Positions 34,454-44,235 of a stretch of DNA of 64,000 nucleotides are shown here, one piece after another. The notes below the pieces were generated by a model, which was not told the origin of the DNA, did no database searches, and was given only the letters and a program-made list of their open reading frames with translations. Source of the stretch: Pseudomonadota bacterium (GTDB lineage: Bacteria > Pseudomonadota > Gammaproteobacteria > Xanthomonadales > Xanthomonadaceae); assembly GCA_018241125.1 (NCBI GenBank), contig JAFEEL010000003.1:57972-121971 (forward strand). The letters are read 5' to 3'. The position numbers were made by a program, and so were the translations under genes. How positions within the stretch are numbered: position 1 is the first letter of the stretch; the number at the start of each line of letters is the position of its first letter.

Positions 34454-35356
34454 TCAGTCCAGCGCCTGGTTCAGCACCGCCGCCAGCCGCACGCCGGCCT
34501 TCTGCAACTGCTCGCGCACCACCGGCCAGGCCCAATCCTGATAGGCGCGATCCCAGCCGGACGGGTAGTTTGCCGGCAAGCGCGCGTAGGCTTGCCGCGC
34601 CAGCGTGTGACCTTCGTCGGCCCATGCGATGGTGGCAGCGTCGATATTCGCGACGAGATTGGCTGCCGCCCACGCCGTACGCTGCGCCGGCGTGATCTGG
34701 CGGTCGAGCGCGGCAGCCTGGGCGCGCACCGCATCGTGGTCGAAGGAAAAGTTCCAACCCAGCCGCCAGTGGTAGTGGGTCTCGATGATGCCCATGTCCC
34801 ACAGCGCGTGCAGGTTCGTGCGTGCACCGTTGTAATACAGCACGCGCGCGTTGCCGCCGCCGTCGTGGTCGTCGGCGTCGTGCAGCGGCTGGTGGATGTC
34901 GCCGGTCAGGTGCACCACCCACTTGAGCGCTTCCAGCCGCTCGCCATCCGGGCGCGAGCGGTCACGCAAAATTCCGACGAAATACGGCAGCTTGGCGACC
35001 ACGCAATTCGTCACGTCGCGCTGGCGACGCCCGCGCCCGCGCCGGCAGTCGCGCGGCGCGTCGTAGCCATCGGCATCCAGCGGGATGTCCACGTAATGCC
35101 ACGGCCCGGTCTTGCGGCGCTGCGCGCGGATCGCGTCGGCCCACGAGGAAATCTCGTCCAGCGAGGTCTTCGCGCCGTCGTCGTCGTGCGCCAGCAGGCG
35201 AGCCACTTCGCGGCGCGCCGATGGATCCAGACGCGCCTGCGCGATGTCGGCGACGAGCGCGTGGCCTTCCGGGCCCCAGGCACGCGCGCACGGCACCACG
35301 CCCAGCGTCACGACGACGAGCACACCGGCCAGCATCGCGGCACGGATGCGGTGCAT
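34454..35356 (-). CDS. Secreted S1/P1-family nuclease
   Basis: A 300-residue exported zinc nuclease. A signal peptide of 26 residues ends CARA, so the mature protein starts at Trp27, the family's first zinc ligand, with His32 in WGPEGH the second. Further ligands lie in DEISSWAD, WHYVDIPL, HLTGDIHQPLHDADDHDGGGN and NLHALWDMGIIE. It cleaves single-stranded nucleic acid and 3'-nucleotides in the periplasm or outside the cell. ATG 35356 gives the signal peptide directly; an earlier frame start adds a tryptophan- and arginine-rich stretch. It lies 10 bp after glyS on the same strand. Confidence 0.92.
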   Translation of the reverse strand: MHRIRAAMLAGVLVVVTLGVVPCARAWGPEGHALVADIAQARLDPSARREVARLLAHDDDGAKTSLDEISSWADAIRAQRRKTGPWHYVDIPLDADGYDAPRDCRRGRGRRQRDVTNCVVAKLPYFVGILRDRSRPDGERLEALKWVVHLTGDIHQPLHDADDHDGGGNARVLYYNGARTNLHALWDMGIIETHYHWRLGWNFSFDHDAVRAQAAALDRQITPAQRTAWAAANLVANIDAATIAWADEGHTLARQAYARLPANYPSGWDRAYQDWAWPVVREQLQKAGVRLAAVLNQALD

Positions 35357-35366
35357 GTCGGCCTGC

Positions 35367-37553
35367 TCAGCCGGCGGCCAGCGTGGCGATCTGCGCCACC
35401 GCCGCAAAGCGGTCGGCGAGCAACATCAGCAGCGCCAGTCGGTTACCACGCACGCGCACGTCTTCGACGTTCACCATCACGCCCTCGAAGAACGCATCCA
35501 CCGCAGGGCGCAGCGCCGCCAGCCGCCGCAACACGCCGATATAGTCGCGCTGGGCGAGCAATGGATCGGTATCGGCGATGGCCGACTCCATCGCCGCGTG
35601 CAGGATGCGCTCGGCGTGATGGTCGAACAACGCCGGCTCGACCGCTGACGGGATCACGTCGCTGGATTTTTTCAGGATGTTGCCGATGCGCTTGTTCGCC
35701 GCCGCCAGCGCGGGGGCTTCGGGCAGCTTGGCGAACTCTCCGAGGGCTTTGAGGCGGCGGTCGAAATCGAGCAGCGAAACCGTCTGCCGCTCGTGGTGAG
35801 GAGCCGCCGAGCTTGCCGAGGCATCACTTGGAACCGGTTCGTGGTGAGGAGCCGCCGAGCTTGCCGAGGCGGCGTCTCGAACCACCCCCATCACCGCCTG
35901 CACCGCCTCGAACTGTGGCGCGGTGAAGCCTTGATCGGCGTAGTAACCGCGCAAGCGATCGAGGATGAAGTCCAGCAAGTCCTCGGGCGTGCCGGCTTTC
36001 GCGCCAACGAAGGCGACACTCGCGTGTGCGCGTTCGAGCAAGGCCCGCAAATCCAGATCCAACCCGCCTTCGATGATCGTGCGCGCCAACCCCAGCGCGT
36101 TTCGGCGCAGTGCGAACGGATCCTTGTTGCCGGTCGGCTTCAGCCCCGCCGCGAAACCGCCCGCGAGGGTATCGAGCTTGTCGGCAATCGCCAGCGCCTG
36201 CCCGAGTGGCGACGGCGCGATCCCATCGGCGGCAAAGCGCGGCATGTACGCGTGGTCGATGGCATCGGCCACCGCGCCCGCTTCGCCCATCGCGCTGGCG
36301 TAGTAGCGACCTGCGATGCCCTGCAACTCCGGAAACTCGCCGACCATGCGCGATTGCAGGTCGGCCTTCGACAGCTCGGCGGCGCGGCGCGCCTGCGCCG
36401 GATCGAGGCCCAGCTGATGCGCAATGGATTCGACCAGCACGGCCACGCGCGCGGTCTTGTCGGTGTAGCTGCCCAGCTTGTGCTGGTAGGTTACCGCAGC
36501 CAGCCCCGCGCCCATCGCGTCCAGACCCTGCTCGATGTCCTCGTCGTAGAAGAACTTGGCGTCGGCAAAGCGCGGGCGGATCACGCGCTCGTAGCCGGCA
36601 CGGATCTGTGCCGGATCGGCGCTATCGATGTTGGCCACGCCGACGAAGTGCGCAGTCAGGCGGCTTTGCGCGTCGAGCGCCGGGAAAAACTTCTGGTTGG
36701 CCTGCATGGTGGAGATGAGCGCCTCGTGGGGCACGCGCAGGAACTCCGCATCGAACGCGCAGACGATCGCATGCGGCCATTCGACCAGACCATTGACCTC
36801 CTCGAGCAGATCGGCATCCATGCGTGCTTGCGCATCGACCGCCGCTGCCGCCACGTGCACCTGCGCACGCACGCGCTCACGGCGCTCGTCCGGATCGACC
36901 AGCACTTGCGCTGCGCGCAGCGCGGTCACGTAATCACCCGGCTCGCCGATCCACACCTTGCCCGGATGGTGGAAACGGTGGCCGCGACTCATGCGGTCGG
37001 CGCGGATGCCGAACACCTGTGCTTCCACCACGTCCTTGCCGTGCAACAGCACCAGCCAATGCAGCGGACGGGCGAAGGCGAACTCGTGATCGCCCCAGCG
37101 CATCGGCTTGGGGATCGGCATGCCGGCGATCGCCTCGCGCACGATGTCGCCAAGAAGTTCGGTGGTTCGCGCACCGGCGGTGACGCGTCGCGCCGCGAAG
37201 CGCTCGCCCTTCGCGTCGCTCACGCGGACGAGTTGCGAAGCATCGACGCCGTTCTTCTGCGCGAAACCGCGCAGCGCCGGCGTCGGCTGACCGTTGCCGT
37301 CCAGCCCGATATTGAGATACGGGCCGAGCACTTCGCTGCGCTGCTCGGGCTGCTCGTCGGCCACCTGCGGCAGCAGCACGGCGAGCCTGCGCGGCGAGTA
37401 CAAGGGCTTGGCAGCGCCGGCTTCGCATTCAATCCCGCGCTTGGCGAGGCCCGCTTGCACACCCGCGAACAGCGACTGCGCCAACTGCGGCAGCGCCTTG
37501 ACCGGCAGCTCCTCGGTGCCCAGTTCGATCAGCAACGGCTTCATCGTGTTCAT
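35367..37553 (-). CDS. glyS: Glycyl-tRNA synthetase beta subunit
   Basis: A 728-residue beta subunit of the alpha2-beta2 GlyRS. It opens with [16 protein letters not shown] and carries [41 protein letters not shown] and the later [14 protein letters not shown] and [15 protein letters not shown]. The C-terminal anticodon-binding part holds [13 protein letters not shown] and [22 protein letters not shown]. Between about residues 556 and 588 an in-frame insert ([13 protein letters not shown] repeated) comes from an intergenic-type repeat. ATG 37553 overlaps the glyQ stop by 4 bp. Apart from the insert it is a normal housekeeping gene. Confidence 0.96.
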   Translation of the reverse strand: MNTMKPLLIELGTEELPVKALPQLAQSLFAGVQAGLAKRGIECEAGAAKPLYSPRRLAVLLPQVADEQPEQRSEVLGPYLNIGLDGNGQPTPALRGFAQKNGVDASQLVRVSDAKGERFAARRVTAGARTTELLGDIVREAIAGMPIPKPMRWGDHEFAFARPLHWLVLLHGKDVVEAQVFGIRADRMSRGHRFHHPGKVWIGEPGDYVTALRAAQVLVDPDERRERVRAQVHVAAAAVDAQARMDADLLEEVNGLVEWPHAIVCAFDAEFLRVPHEALISTMQANQKFFPALDAQSRLTAHFVGVANIDSADPAQIRAGYERVIRPRFADAKFFYDEDIEQGLDAMGAGLAAVTYQHKLGSYTDKTARVAVLVESIAHQLGLDPAQARRAAELSKADLQSRMVGEFPELQGIAGRYYASAMGEAGAVADAIDHAYMPRFAADGIAPSPLGQALAIADKLDTLAGGFAAGLKPTGNKDPFALRRNALGLARTIIEGGLDLDLRALLERAHASVAFVGAKAGTPEDLLDFILDRLRGYYADQGFTAPQFEAVQAVMGVVRDAASASSAAPHHEPVPSDASASSAAPHHERQTVSLLDFDRRLKALGEFAKLPEAPALAAANKRIGNILKKSSDVIPSAVEPALFDHHAERILHAAMESAIADTDPLLAQRDYIGVLRRLAALRPAVDAFFEGVMVNVEDVRVRGNRLALLMLLADRFAAVAQIATLAAG
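35788..35885. repeat. Two REP-like copies inserted in frame in glyS
   Basis: Two 33-bp copies of CTCGTGGTGAGGAGCCGCC plus GAGCTTGCCGAGGC lie at about 35790-35822 and 35838-35870. The second ends in CTCGAACCAC. The GTTCGTGGTGAG start and CGAACCAC end match the repeats at 48142-48335 and 62022-62083, which are outside genes. Here the element is read through as coding sequence of glyS and adds roughly 30 residues. Confidence 0.85.
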
Positions 37554-38464
37554 GCGTGCACCTGGCGCAAGCCCGGGAAGCCGAGCTTCTCGCGCTGCGC
37601 GAAGTATCCTTCCGCGCAGGCCTTGGCCAACGTGCGCACGCGCAGAATGTAGCGCTGGCGCTCGGTCACGCTGATCGCACGGCGCGCGTCAAGCAGGTTG
37701 AAGCTGTGGCTGGCCTTGCAGACCTGCTCGTAGGCCGGCAGCGGCAAGCCGAGTTCGACCAGCTTCAGCGCTTCCTTCTCGCTGGCGTCAAAACGGTGGA
37801 ACAGCTCGGCCACGTCGGCGTGCTCGAAGTTGTACGCGCTCTGCTCCACCTCGTTCTGGTGGTACACGTCGCGGTAATACACGGTGCCTTGCGGGCCATG
37901 CGTCCACACGATGTCGAACACCGAGTCGACGTTCTGCAAATACATGCACAGGCGCTCGAGGCCGTAGGTGATCTCGCCCAGCACCGGCTTGCATTCCAGC
38001 CCGCCGGCCTGCTGGAAATACGTGAACTGGGTGACTTCCATGCCGTTGAGCCACACTTCCCAGCCCAGACCCCAGGCGCCGAGCGTCGGGCTTTCCCAGT
38101 TGTCCTCGACCAGGCGCAGGTCGTGCACGAGCGGATCGATCCCCAGTTCCTTGAGCGACCCGAAATACAGCTCGACGATGTCGTCAGGGCTCGGCTTCAT
38201 CGCCACCTGATACTGGTAATAGCGTTGCAAGCGGTTGGGGTTGTCGCCGTAGCGGCCGTCGGTGGGGCGTCGGCACGGCTGCACGTAGGCGGCGTTCCAC
38301 GGCTCGGGGCCGAGTGAGCGCAGGAAGGTCGCCGGATGAAAGGTGCCGGCACCGACTTCCAGATCGAGCGGCTGGATCAACACGCAGCCGCGCTCGCCCC
38401 AGTAGGCGTTGAGGCGCTGGATGAGTTGCTGGAAGGTGGGTGCAGAGGATGCAGACGCGGCCAT
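37550..38464 (-). CDS. glyQ: Glycyl-tRNA synthetase alpha subunit
   Basis: A 304-residue catalytic subunit. [25 protein letters not shown] opens the class II core. [39 protein letters not shown] and GLEWEV-like [21 protein letters not shown] contain the class II motifs. With GlyS it charges tRNA-Gly. ATG 38464 gives the expected [11 protein letters not shown] start; the upstream open frame is proline- and arginine-rich. It is divergent from gspE with 68 bp between the start codons, and precedes glyS with a 4-bp overlap. Confidence 0.96.
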   Translation of the reverse strand: MAASASSAPTFQQLIQRLNAYWGERGCVLIQPLDLEVGAGTFHPATFLRSLGPEPWNAAYVQPCRRPTDGRYGDNPNRLQRYYQYQVAMKPSPDDIVELYFGSLKELGIDPLVHDLRLVEDNWESPTLGAWGLGWEVWLNGMEVTQFTYFQQAGGLECKPVLGEITYGLERLCMYLQNVDSVFDIVWTHGPQGTVYYRDVYHQNEVEQSAYNFEHADVAELFHRFDASEKEALKLVELGLPLPAYEQVCKASHSFNLLDARRAISVTERQRYILRVRTLAKACAEGYFAQREKLGFPGLRQVHA

Positions 38465-38495
38465 GCCGTGCGTGGGCGTTCGGGGGAAAGGCGCT

Positions 38496-38501
38496 AGTAT
38501 A
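38496..38501 (-). promoter_or_regulatory. Possible -10 box for glyQS
   Basis: Read on the minus strand, TATACT lies 32 bp before the glyQ ATG. It would start a transcript with a short leader. The -35 region (ATCGTG with a 17-bp spacer) is poor. The divergent gspE gene shares this 68-bp space. Confidence 0.4.
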
Positions 38502-38532
38502 GCTGGCACCCCTTCGCGCACGATCTGACGCT

Positions 38533-40356
38533 TTGGAACGCACGGCTTCCGCCCACCACTCCCATGCCGCGCGCAAGGCCGGCAAGCGCCTGCCGCAAGG
38601 ACGTCTGGGCATCGATCCGGTGCTGGCCGCACTGGTGGCCGATGGCGTGCTGGCATCGGCCGAAGCCACGCGCGCAGCGGCGGCGGCGCGCGAGACCAAG
38701 ATCGAGGTGCACCCGTTGGTGTTGCTGGCCAATCTCAAGCTGCCCGGACTGCAACCGCCGGGCGTGGAACTGAGCCTGGAGCGGCTGACCGAATGGCTGG
38801 CGCAGGAAGTCGGTTTGCCCTATGTGCGCATCGACCCGACCAAGGTGGACGTGCCGGCGGTGACCGCGCTGGTGTCGCAGGCCTACGCGCAGCGCTATCG
38901 CTTCTTGCCGCTGGACGTGCAGGCCGAGCGCGTGCGCATCGCCACCAGCGAGCCGCATGCGCTGGATTGGATGGGCGACGTGGCGCGCCTGAGCCGGCGC
39001 GAGATCGACCTGGTGGTGGTCAATCCGCTGGATCTGAATCGCTACACGATGGAGTTCTTCGGCGTCACCCGCTCGGTGCGCGGCGCGCGCGATGCGCGCG
39101 ACAGCAAGGACGCCAACGCCGGCATGCCCAACTTCGAGCAACTGGTCGAGTTGGGGCGCGCCGGCGAGCTGGGCGCCGACGATCGCCATGTCGTGCACAT
39201 CGTCGACTGGTTGCTGCAATACGCCTACGAGCAGCGGGCATCGGACATCCACCTCGAACCGCGCCGCGACGTCAGCCGGGTGCGCTTTCGCATCGACGGC
39301 GTGCTGCACAAGGTCTACGAGTTGCCCAGCGCGGTGATGACCGCGGTGACCGCGCGCATCAAGGTGCTCGGGCGCATGGATCTGGCCGAGCGCCGACGCC
39401 CGCAGGACGGGCGCATCAAGACCCGATCGCCGGGCGGGCGCGAGGTGGAGATGCGCCTGTCCACCATGCCCACCGCATTCGGCGAGAAGACGGTGATGCG
39501 CATCTTCGATCCGGATACTGCGTTCAAGAATCTCGAGCAACTGGGCTTCGAGCCCGATGAAGCGACGGCGTGGAGCGCGCTCACCGAGCGCCCGCACGGC
39601 ATCGTGCTGGTCACCGGCCCCACAGGATCCGGCAAGACCACCACCTTGTATTCGGCGCTGCGCCGGCTGGCGACCAGCGAGGTGAACGTCTGCACGGTGG
39701 AAGATCCGATCGAGATGATCGCCACCGAGTTCAACCAGATGCAGGTGCATCAGCAGATCGATCTGAGCTTCGCATCGGGCGTGCGTACCTTGCTGCGTCA
39801 GGATCCGGACATCATCATGATCGGCGAGATCCGCGATCTGGACACCGCGCAGATGGCGGTGCAGGCCTCGCTGACCGGCCACCTCGTGCTGTCCACCCTG
39901 CACACCAACGACGCGGCCTCGGCGATCACCCGCCTGCTCGATCTGGGCGTGCCGCATTACCTGATCGCGCCGACCCTCAACGGCGTGCTCGCGCAGCGGC
40001 TGGTGCGCACGCTGTGCCCGCATTGCAAGCAGCCGGCGGCGGTGGAAGAGGCCGCATGGGTGGCGCTCAACGATCCACGCCAGCCGCAGCCACGACCGAC
40101 CGCTGGCACGTTCGGCCCCAAGGGGTGTCTGGAATGCCGCAACACCGGCTTCCTCGGCCGCACCGGCCTGTACGAACTGCTCACGCTCACGCCAACCCTG
40201 CGCGGTCTGATCCGCGCCGACATGGATCTGGACGGCTTCATTCGCGCCGCCGCCGATCAGGGTATGCGCACGCTGCGCCAGACCGGCATGCGCAAGATCG
40301 CGCAAGGCCTGACCACCGCAGAAGAAGTCGTCGCCGTCCTGCCGCCCCGGGAATGA
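38533..40356 (+). CDS. gspE: Type II secretion/type IV pilus assembly ATPase (GspE family)
   Basis: A 607-residue hexameric secretion ATPase. An N-terminal MshEN-like domain (residues 25-200) precedes the core. The core has RASDIHLEP, Walker A GPTGSGKT at 362-369, the Asp box TVEDPIE, Walker [10 protein letters not shown] and the His box [13 protein letters not shown]. The zinc-binding pairs CPHC and CLEC with [14 protein letters not shown] mark the GspE/PilB group. The start is a TTG at 38533; no better one exists. No other gsp or pil genes are in the window, so it serves a machine encoded elsewhere. XpsE-like and PilB-like roles cannot be separated here. Confidence 0.9.
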   Translation: MERTASAHHSHAARKAGKRLPQGRLGIDPVLAALVADGVLASAEATRAAAAARETKIEVHPLVLLANLKLPGLQPPGVELSLERLTEWLAQEVGLPYVRIDPTKVDVPAVTALVSQAYAQRYRFLPLDVQAERVRIATSEPHALDWMGDVARLSRREIDLVVVNPLDLNRYTMEFFGVTRSVRGARDARDSKDANAGMPNFEQLVELGRAGELGADDRHVVHIVDWLLQYAYEQRASDIHLEPRRDVSRVRFRIDGVLHKVYELPSAVMTAVTARIKVLGRMDLAERRRPQDGRIKTRSPGGREVEMRLSTMPTAFGEKTVMRIFDPDTAFKNLEQLGFEPDEATAWSALTERPHGIVLVTGPTGSGKTTTLYSALRRLATSEVNVCTVEDPIEMIATEFNQMQVHQQIDLSFASGVRTLLRQDPDIIMIGEIRDLDTAQMAVQASLTGHLVLSTLHTNDAASAITRLLDLGVPHYLIAPTLNGVLAQRLVRTLCPHCKQPAAVEEAAWVALNDPRQPQPRPTAGTFGPKGCLECRNTGFLGRTGLYELLTLTPTLRGLIRADMDLDGFIRAAADQGMRTLRQTGMRKIAQGLTTAEEVVAVLPPRE

Positions 40357-40363
40357 CCCAGCA

Positions 40364-41092
40364 ATGAACCACCGGCATCCGTTCCTCATCATCGAAACCG
40401 GCGAACCGGCCCCGGAGTTGCGCCGGCACGGCCCGTTCGCACACTGGATTCGCGTGGCCGCGGGATTGCCCCGCGACGAGGCGGTGGTGTGCCGCGTGCT
40501 CGAAGGACAGGGCCTGCCCGACCGCGAAGGCTTCGCCGGCGCGATCATCAGTGGCTCGGGCGCGATGGTCACCGAGCGGCTGGACTGGTCCGAGCGCAGC
40601 GCGCACTGGCTGCGCGACGCCGCGCACGCAGGACTGCCATTGTTCGGCATCTGCTATGGGCACCAACTGATCGCACACGCGCTGGGCGGCGAAGTGGACT
40701 GGAACCCGTTCGGCCGCGAGATCGGCACGGTGCGCATCGAACGCTGCGCGCGGACCGGCGCCGATGTCCTGTTCGATGGCCTGCCCGATGCTTTTTGCGT
40801 GCACGCCACGCACATGCAGTCCGTCGTGCGCCTTCCCGAGGGCGCGGTGCGATTGGCGCGTTCGGAAAAAGACGCTTGCCACGCCTTCCGCTGGGGAACC
40901 AGCGCCTGGGGCGTGCAGTTCCATCCCGAGTTCAGCACCGCGATCATGCGTGGCTACATCGACGCGCGTCGCGAAAAACTGCACAACGAGGGCATCGACC
41001 GGGCCACGGTGCAGCGCACGGTGACCGCTGCGCCGCTCGCCCGCCGCCTGCTGCGGCGCTTCGTGCGCCACGCCCGCGCCACCACCCCCTGA
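40364..41092 (+). CDS. Class I glutamine amidotransferase-like protein
   Basis: A 242-residue stand-alone GATase. The catalytic triad is Cys97 in FGICYGHQL, His187 and Glu189 in GVQFHPEFS, with the oxyanion SGSGAMV. It resembles GMP-synthase-like GATase proteins that lack a synthetase half. It starts 7 bp after gspE and may be translated with it, though no functional link is obvious. Substrate unknown; gamma-glutamyl hydrolysis is possible. Confidence 0.87.
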   Translation: MNHRHPFLIIETGEPAPELRRHGPFAHWIRVAAGLPRDEAVVCRVLEGQGLPDREGFAGAIISGSGAMVTERLDWSERSAHWLRDAAHAGLPLFGICYGHQLIAHALGGEVDWNPFGREIGTVRIERCARTGADVLFDGLPDAFCVHATHMQSVVRLPEGAVRLARSEKDACHAFRWGTSAWGVQFHPEFSTAIMRGYIDARREKLHNEGIDRATVQRTVTAAPLARRLLRRFVRHARATTP

Positions 41093-41111
41093 TCGGCCCG
41101 AGGAGGCCTGC

Positions 41112-41969
41112 ATGGATTACAAGATCGCCTCGCCCAGTCGCGGCCTGGCGTGGTTCCGCGGCGGCGTGCGCATGCTCGACCGCGAGCCACGCGGGCTGCT
41201 GGCGGTAGCGCTGGGATTGCTGCTGCTCGAACAACTCCCGGGCCTGCTGATCGGCGTGCCGGCGCTGTCGGCCACGCTGTCGGTGTTGCTGCTGTTGTTC
41301 GGGCCGGCGCTGCTGGCGGGCCTGCTGTACGCCGTTGCGGAGGCCGAGGCCGGTCGACCGGTGCCGGTGACGTACCTGTTCGCGGGTTTGCGCCAGCCCG
41401 GCGCGCGCGCCCAGCTCATCGTCCTGGGCGTGGTCGCCTTGCTGGCGATGCTCGTGATGGGACTGGTGTTACAGCGCTTGCTCACTGCGGAGCAGTTGCA
41501 ACTGTTCGTACGCATCGCCAGCCAGCAGATCAAGGCCGACAGCCCGGAGTTTCAGGCCGCCGCACCGCAGTTGCTCAAGCCGCTGGCGGTGATGATGGCG
41601 ATCGTCTTCGTGTTGGTGGTCGGACTGTTCTTCGCCGTGCCACGGGTGATGTTCGACGGCAAGCCGGCACTGGCGGCGCTGCTGGAAAGCCTGGTGGCCT
41701 GCGTGGCGAACACGTTCGCGCTGCTCGTGTATGGCGTGATCTTCGTGGCCGCGATTTTCGCCGCCATGCTCGCGCTGGGCGTGGTGGCGATGTTCCTGGG
41801 CCTGCTCGGCCAACTGGGCATGATCTTGTTGCAACTGCTCGCGTTGGCGTTTTTCGTGGTGGTGCTGGTGGTGAGCGCGTCGGGCAATTACCTGGCCTGG
41901 CGTGAGGTGTTCGGGCGGCGCGACGGCCCGGCGCTGGCCGAGCCACCACGTACCGGGATCGTGGTGTGA
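41112..41969 (+). CDS. Multi-pass membrane protein (BPSS1780-like)
   Basis: A 285-residue protein with about six hydrophobic segments. The N-terminal PSRGLAWFRGGVRMLDREPRG resembles the BPSS1780 family of unknown function. Conserved-looking polar sites include FGPALLAGLLYAVAEAE and FFAVPRVMFDGKPALAALLES. A strong GGAGG ribosome-binding site lies 7 bases before ATG 41112. It follows the amidotransferase gene by 19 bp. Its stop codon runs directly into a heptamer tandem array. Confidence 0.75.
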   Translation: MDYKIASPSRGLAWFRGGVRMLDREPRGLLAVALGLLLLEQLPGLLIGVPALSATLSVLLLLFGPALLAGLLYAVAEAEAGRPVPVTYLFAGLRQPGARAQLIVLGVVALLAMLVMGLVLQRLLTAEQLQLFVRIASQQIKADSPEFQAAAPQLLKPLAVMMAIVFVLVVGLFFAVPRVMFDGKPALAALLESLVACVANTFALLVYGVIFVAAIFAAMLALGVVAMFLGLLGQLGMILLQLLALAFFVVVLVVSASGNYLAWREVFGRRDGPALAEPPRTGIVV

Positions 41970-42039
41970 GGTGAGCGGTGAGCGGTGAGCGGTGAGCGGT
42001 GAGCGGTGAGCGGTGAGCGGTGAGCGGTGAGCGGTGAGC
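41970..42039. repeat. Ten copies of heptamer GGTGAGC
   Basis: A perfect array of ten GGTGAGC units begins at the base after the stop codon of the membrane protein gene and decays to GGTGAAA at 42040. Perfect copies suggest recent expansion. It is the first item in a 313-bp stretch (41970-42282) with no gene, which holds this array, an inverted repeat at 42114 and a second heptamer array at 42223. Confidence 0.97.
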
Positions 42040-42113
42040 GGTGAAAGTGCAAATCAGCACACACAGCCTGTCAAGCCACTTGTCCCGAGTTCCGCATTCC
42101 GTCCCCCTCAGGC

Positions 42114-42197
42114 TGTCATCCTGAGCGCAGCGAAGGATCTGTTTGTGCCCGGCCAGTCAATGCGAACAGCAGATCCCTCACTGCGTTCGGGATGACA
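42114..42197. repeat. Dispersed imperfect inverted repeat
   Basis: TGTCATCCTGAGCGCAGCGA at the left and its imperfect reverse complement, ending TGCGTTCGGGATGACA, at the right flank a central part of about 35 bp that includes GGATCTG and CAGATCC. This CATCCTGAGCGCAGCGAAGGATCT type is a widespread intergenic element in many bacteria. It lies between convergent genes and may act as a terminator. Confidence 0.8.
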
Positions 42198-42222
42198 CAG
42201 GCTGGGGGCCGCACTGATCCCG

Positions 42223-42278
42223 CCCTCGTCCCTCGCCCCCCGTCCCTCGCCCCCCCGCCCCTCGCCCCTCGCCCTCAC
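42223..42278. repeat. Degenerate heptamer array CCCTCGY
   Basis: About eight units of CCCTCGT/CCCTCGC and variants (CCCCCGT, CCCCTCG, CCCTCAC) with a 7-bp period. It ends 5 bp before the stop of the RDD gene. Copies have diverged, so it is older than the GGTGAGC array 200 bp away. Confidence 0.85.
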
Positions 42279-42282
42279 CCCG

Positions 42283-42924
42283 TCACCCTGCCGCCGCCTG
42301 CACCGCCTGCCATGCCGCCACCATCGTGAACACGATCACCGCGACGAAGGCCAACGCGTTGGCCGCCACGACCAGCCAGCCCCACCACGGCATGCCCGGG
42401 CGCGACGGGTCGGCATTCACCACGCAGGTGCCGGCCAGATAATCGTGCAGGGCGCGGCGCTCGGGCTTCCACGCCGCCAGCGCGTGGCCGATGTTCATCG
42501 TCAGCCACGACAGGCCGGCGGCGGCGAAGCGCCCCAGCGCGCGCGCCGGCGTGATGCGATGGCCTGCGGCATCCACGACCTCGATGCCGACCAGCCGCTT
42601 GCCCAGCGTCGCCTGCCAGCGCGAGGACTCCATCAGGATGAAATACGCCCCGCCGAGCACGGCGTAGGCCAGCATCGTCGCCAGCATCAGGCCGGTGAGC
42701 ACGCTGCTGGCCTCCAGCACCACCGCGGTCGCATCGACCGGAGCGCCCTGCCCGGCCTGCAACTGGGCCAGCAACTCCCGCAGGTGTTCAAGTTCGGCAC
42801 TGCCGGCATTGCGAAACAACAACCACCACAGCGCTTCCAGCACGCTCCACACCAGCAGCGCATCGATGCAATAGGCGACGTAGCGCTTCCAGAACCCGGC
42901 CGGCGATGCGACCGCGGCGTTCAC
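42283..42924 (-). CDS. RDD family membrane protein
   Basis: A 213-residue protein. The RDD-like start AGFWKRYVAYCIDALLVWSVLEALWW is diagnostic, as are a middle membrane pair and the WQATLGKRLVGIEVVDAAGHRITPARALGR segment. A further membrane helix near the C-terminus is WWGWLVVAANALAFVAVIVF. The family function is uncertain, with transport proposed for some. The start is GTG 42924, which overlaps the tatC stop by 4 bp (GTGA). It is the last gene of the tatABC operon, a linkage that also occurs in Xanthomonas. Confidence 0.88.
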   Translation of the reverse strand: MNAAVASPAGFWKRYVAYCIDALLVWSVLEALWWLLFRNAGSAELEHLRELLAQLQAGQGAPVDATAVVLEASSVLTGLMLATMLAYAVLGGAYFILMESSRWQATLGKRLVGIEVVDAAGHRITPARALGRFAAAGLSWLTMNIGHALAAWKPERRALHDYLAGTCVVNADPSRPGMPWWGWLVVAANALAFVAVIVFTMVAAWQAVQAAAG

Positions 42925-43718
42925 GCGCTGGGGGCCGGCTTGGCGATGGCGCGGGCGGCGAGCACGCCGACTTCGTAGAGCACGCACAGCGGGATCGCCA
43001 GCATCAGCATCGACACCGCATCGGGCGGGGTGATCAGGGCGGCGATCACCGAGTTGCCGAGGATGGCGTAGGGCCTTGCCTTGGCCAGTTGCGCCGGCGT
43101 CACCCAGCCGACCAATACCAGGATCACCACCGCCACCGGCAACTCGAAGCTGGCGCCGAAAGCGATGAACATCACGCCGACGAAGTTCAGGTAGTGGCCG
43201 ATGTCGGTCATCATCGACACGCCCTCGGGCGTGACCGCGACCAGAAAGCGGAACGCCATCGGCAACACGAGGAAATACGCGAACGCGCAGCCGCCGTAGA
43301 ACAAGCCGGTGGCCGACACCAGCAACGGCAGCGCCAGTTTCTTTTCGTGCTTGTACAGGCCCGGCGCGACGAACGCCCACAACTGGTAGATCACCACCGG
43401 CATCGCCAGCGTGAGCGCGGCGAAGAAGGTGAGCTTGATCGGCACCAGGAACGGCGAAGACACATCGATGGCGACCAGATGCGCCCCCGGCGGCAGGCGC
43501 GAGAGCAGCGGCTGCGCCAGCCAGTGGTACAGGTGCTGGGAAAACGGCAGCAGCGCAAGGAACGCCACCAGGATCGCGGCGATCGCGCGCAGCAGGCGCG
43601 AGCGCAGTTCGACCAGGTGCCCGATCAGGCCCTGATCGGCCATCGGCGGCTCGGACGTGGCCGGCTCCGGCGGCGGCGGCCCGGCGGCGGCGGCCTCCGA
43701 AGGGTTCGACTCAGCCAT
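42921..43718 (-). CDS. tatC: Sec-independent translocase subunit TatC
   Basis: A 265-residue TatC with six membrane helices. After an unusual proline/alanine-rich N-terminal extension of about 28 residues it reads LIGHLVELRSRLLRA, with the conserved HL-ELR motif for signal-peptide binding. VSSPFLVPIKLTFFAAL, YQLWAFVAPGLYKHEKK and TPPDAVSMLMLAIPLCVLYE are hallmark segments. It exports folded proteins with twin-arginine signals. ATG 43718 overlaps tatB by 8 bp. Confidence 0.96.
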   Translation of the reverse strand: MAESNPSEAAAAGPPPPEPATSEPPMADQGLIGHLVELRSRLLRAIAAILVAFLALLPFSQHLYHWLAQPLLSRLPPGAHLVAIDVSSPFLVPIKLTFFAALTLAMPVVIYQLWAFVAPGLYKHEKKLALPLLVSATGLFYGGCAFAYFLVLPMAFRFLVAVTPEGVSMMTDIGHYLNFVGVMFIAFGASFELPVAVVILVLVGWVTPAQLAKARPYAILGNSVIAALITPPDAVSMLMLAIPLCVLYEVGVLAARAIAKPAPSA

Positions 43719-44208
43719 CGTGGCGCGGCCGGTTGTCGCTCGTGGTCGGGCCCGGTTCCAGCAAGCTCAGTTGCAGCGGGTCGCCGGCACTGGACTCGAG
43801 CGTCGCCGGGCCCTGCACATGCATCGTGCCGGTCGGCGTGCCAGCGACAGGATTTTCGGCATCGGCAAAAAAGGTGGGCGCAGCCCCAGCCGGATCGGCG
43901 GGCAGCCCTGCCGCCGGCGCGGCAACAGTCCGCGTCATCTGCCCGGCGGCATCGGTCAGCCCTGCATGTGCCTGCCGCAGCTGCTCACCGCCTTGGCGCA
44001 GCGCCCCGGCCGCCTCGCGCAGGTTGCGCCGCAGTTCTTCGTCGGCGATCTCGTTTTCCAGTTCGGCCTTGACCGAATTCCACTGGTTGCGGGCGCCGCG
44101 GATCCAGCGCCCGAGCAGGCGCGCGGCCACCGGCAGGCGCTCGGGCCCGAGCACCACCAGCGCGATCACGCCCAGCAGCAGCAGTTCACCGAAACCGAAG
44201 TCGAACAT
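43711..44208 (-). CDS. tatB: Sec-independent translocase subunit TatB
   Basis: A 165-residue TatB. The start MFDFGFGELLLLGVIALVVLGPERLPV has the Glu8-type residue and the Gly-Pro hinge typical of TatB. An amphipathic helix RLLGRWIRGARNQWNSVKAELENEI follows. The C-terminal half is low in conservation. It lies 27 bp after tatA and overlaps tatC by 8 bp. Confidence 0.95.
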   Translation of the reverse strand: MFDFGFGELLLLGVIALVVLGPERLPVAARLLGRWIRGARNQWNSVKAELENEIADEELRRNLREAAGALRQGGEQLRQAHAGLTDAAGQMTRTVAAPAAGLPADPAGAAPTFFADAENPVAGTPTGTMHVQGPATLESSAGDPLQLSLLEPGPTTSDNRPRHDG

Positions 44209-44235
44209 GCGCGCCCCCGCGGACGGCGCGGAGCA

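Noticed and set aside
33335-35752. 805-codon open frame opposite the TIR-TPR and nuclease genes
   Set aside because: The opposite strand has a TIR domain, a membrane helix and S1/P1 zinc ligands. This frame has no recognisable segment.
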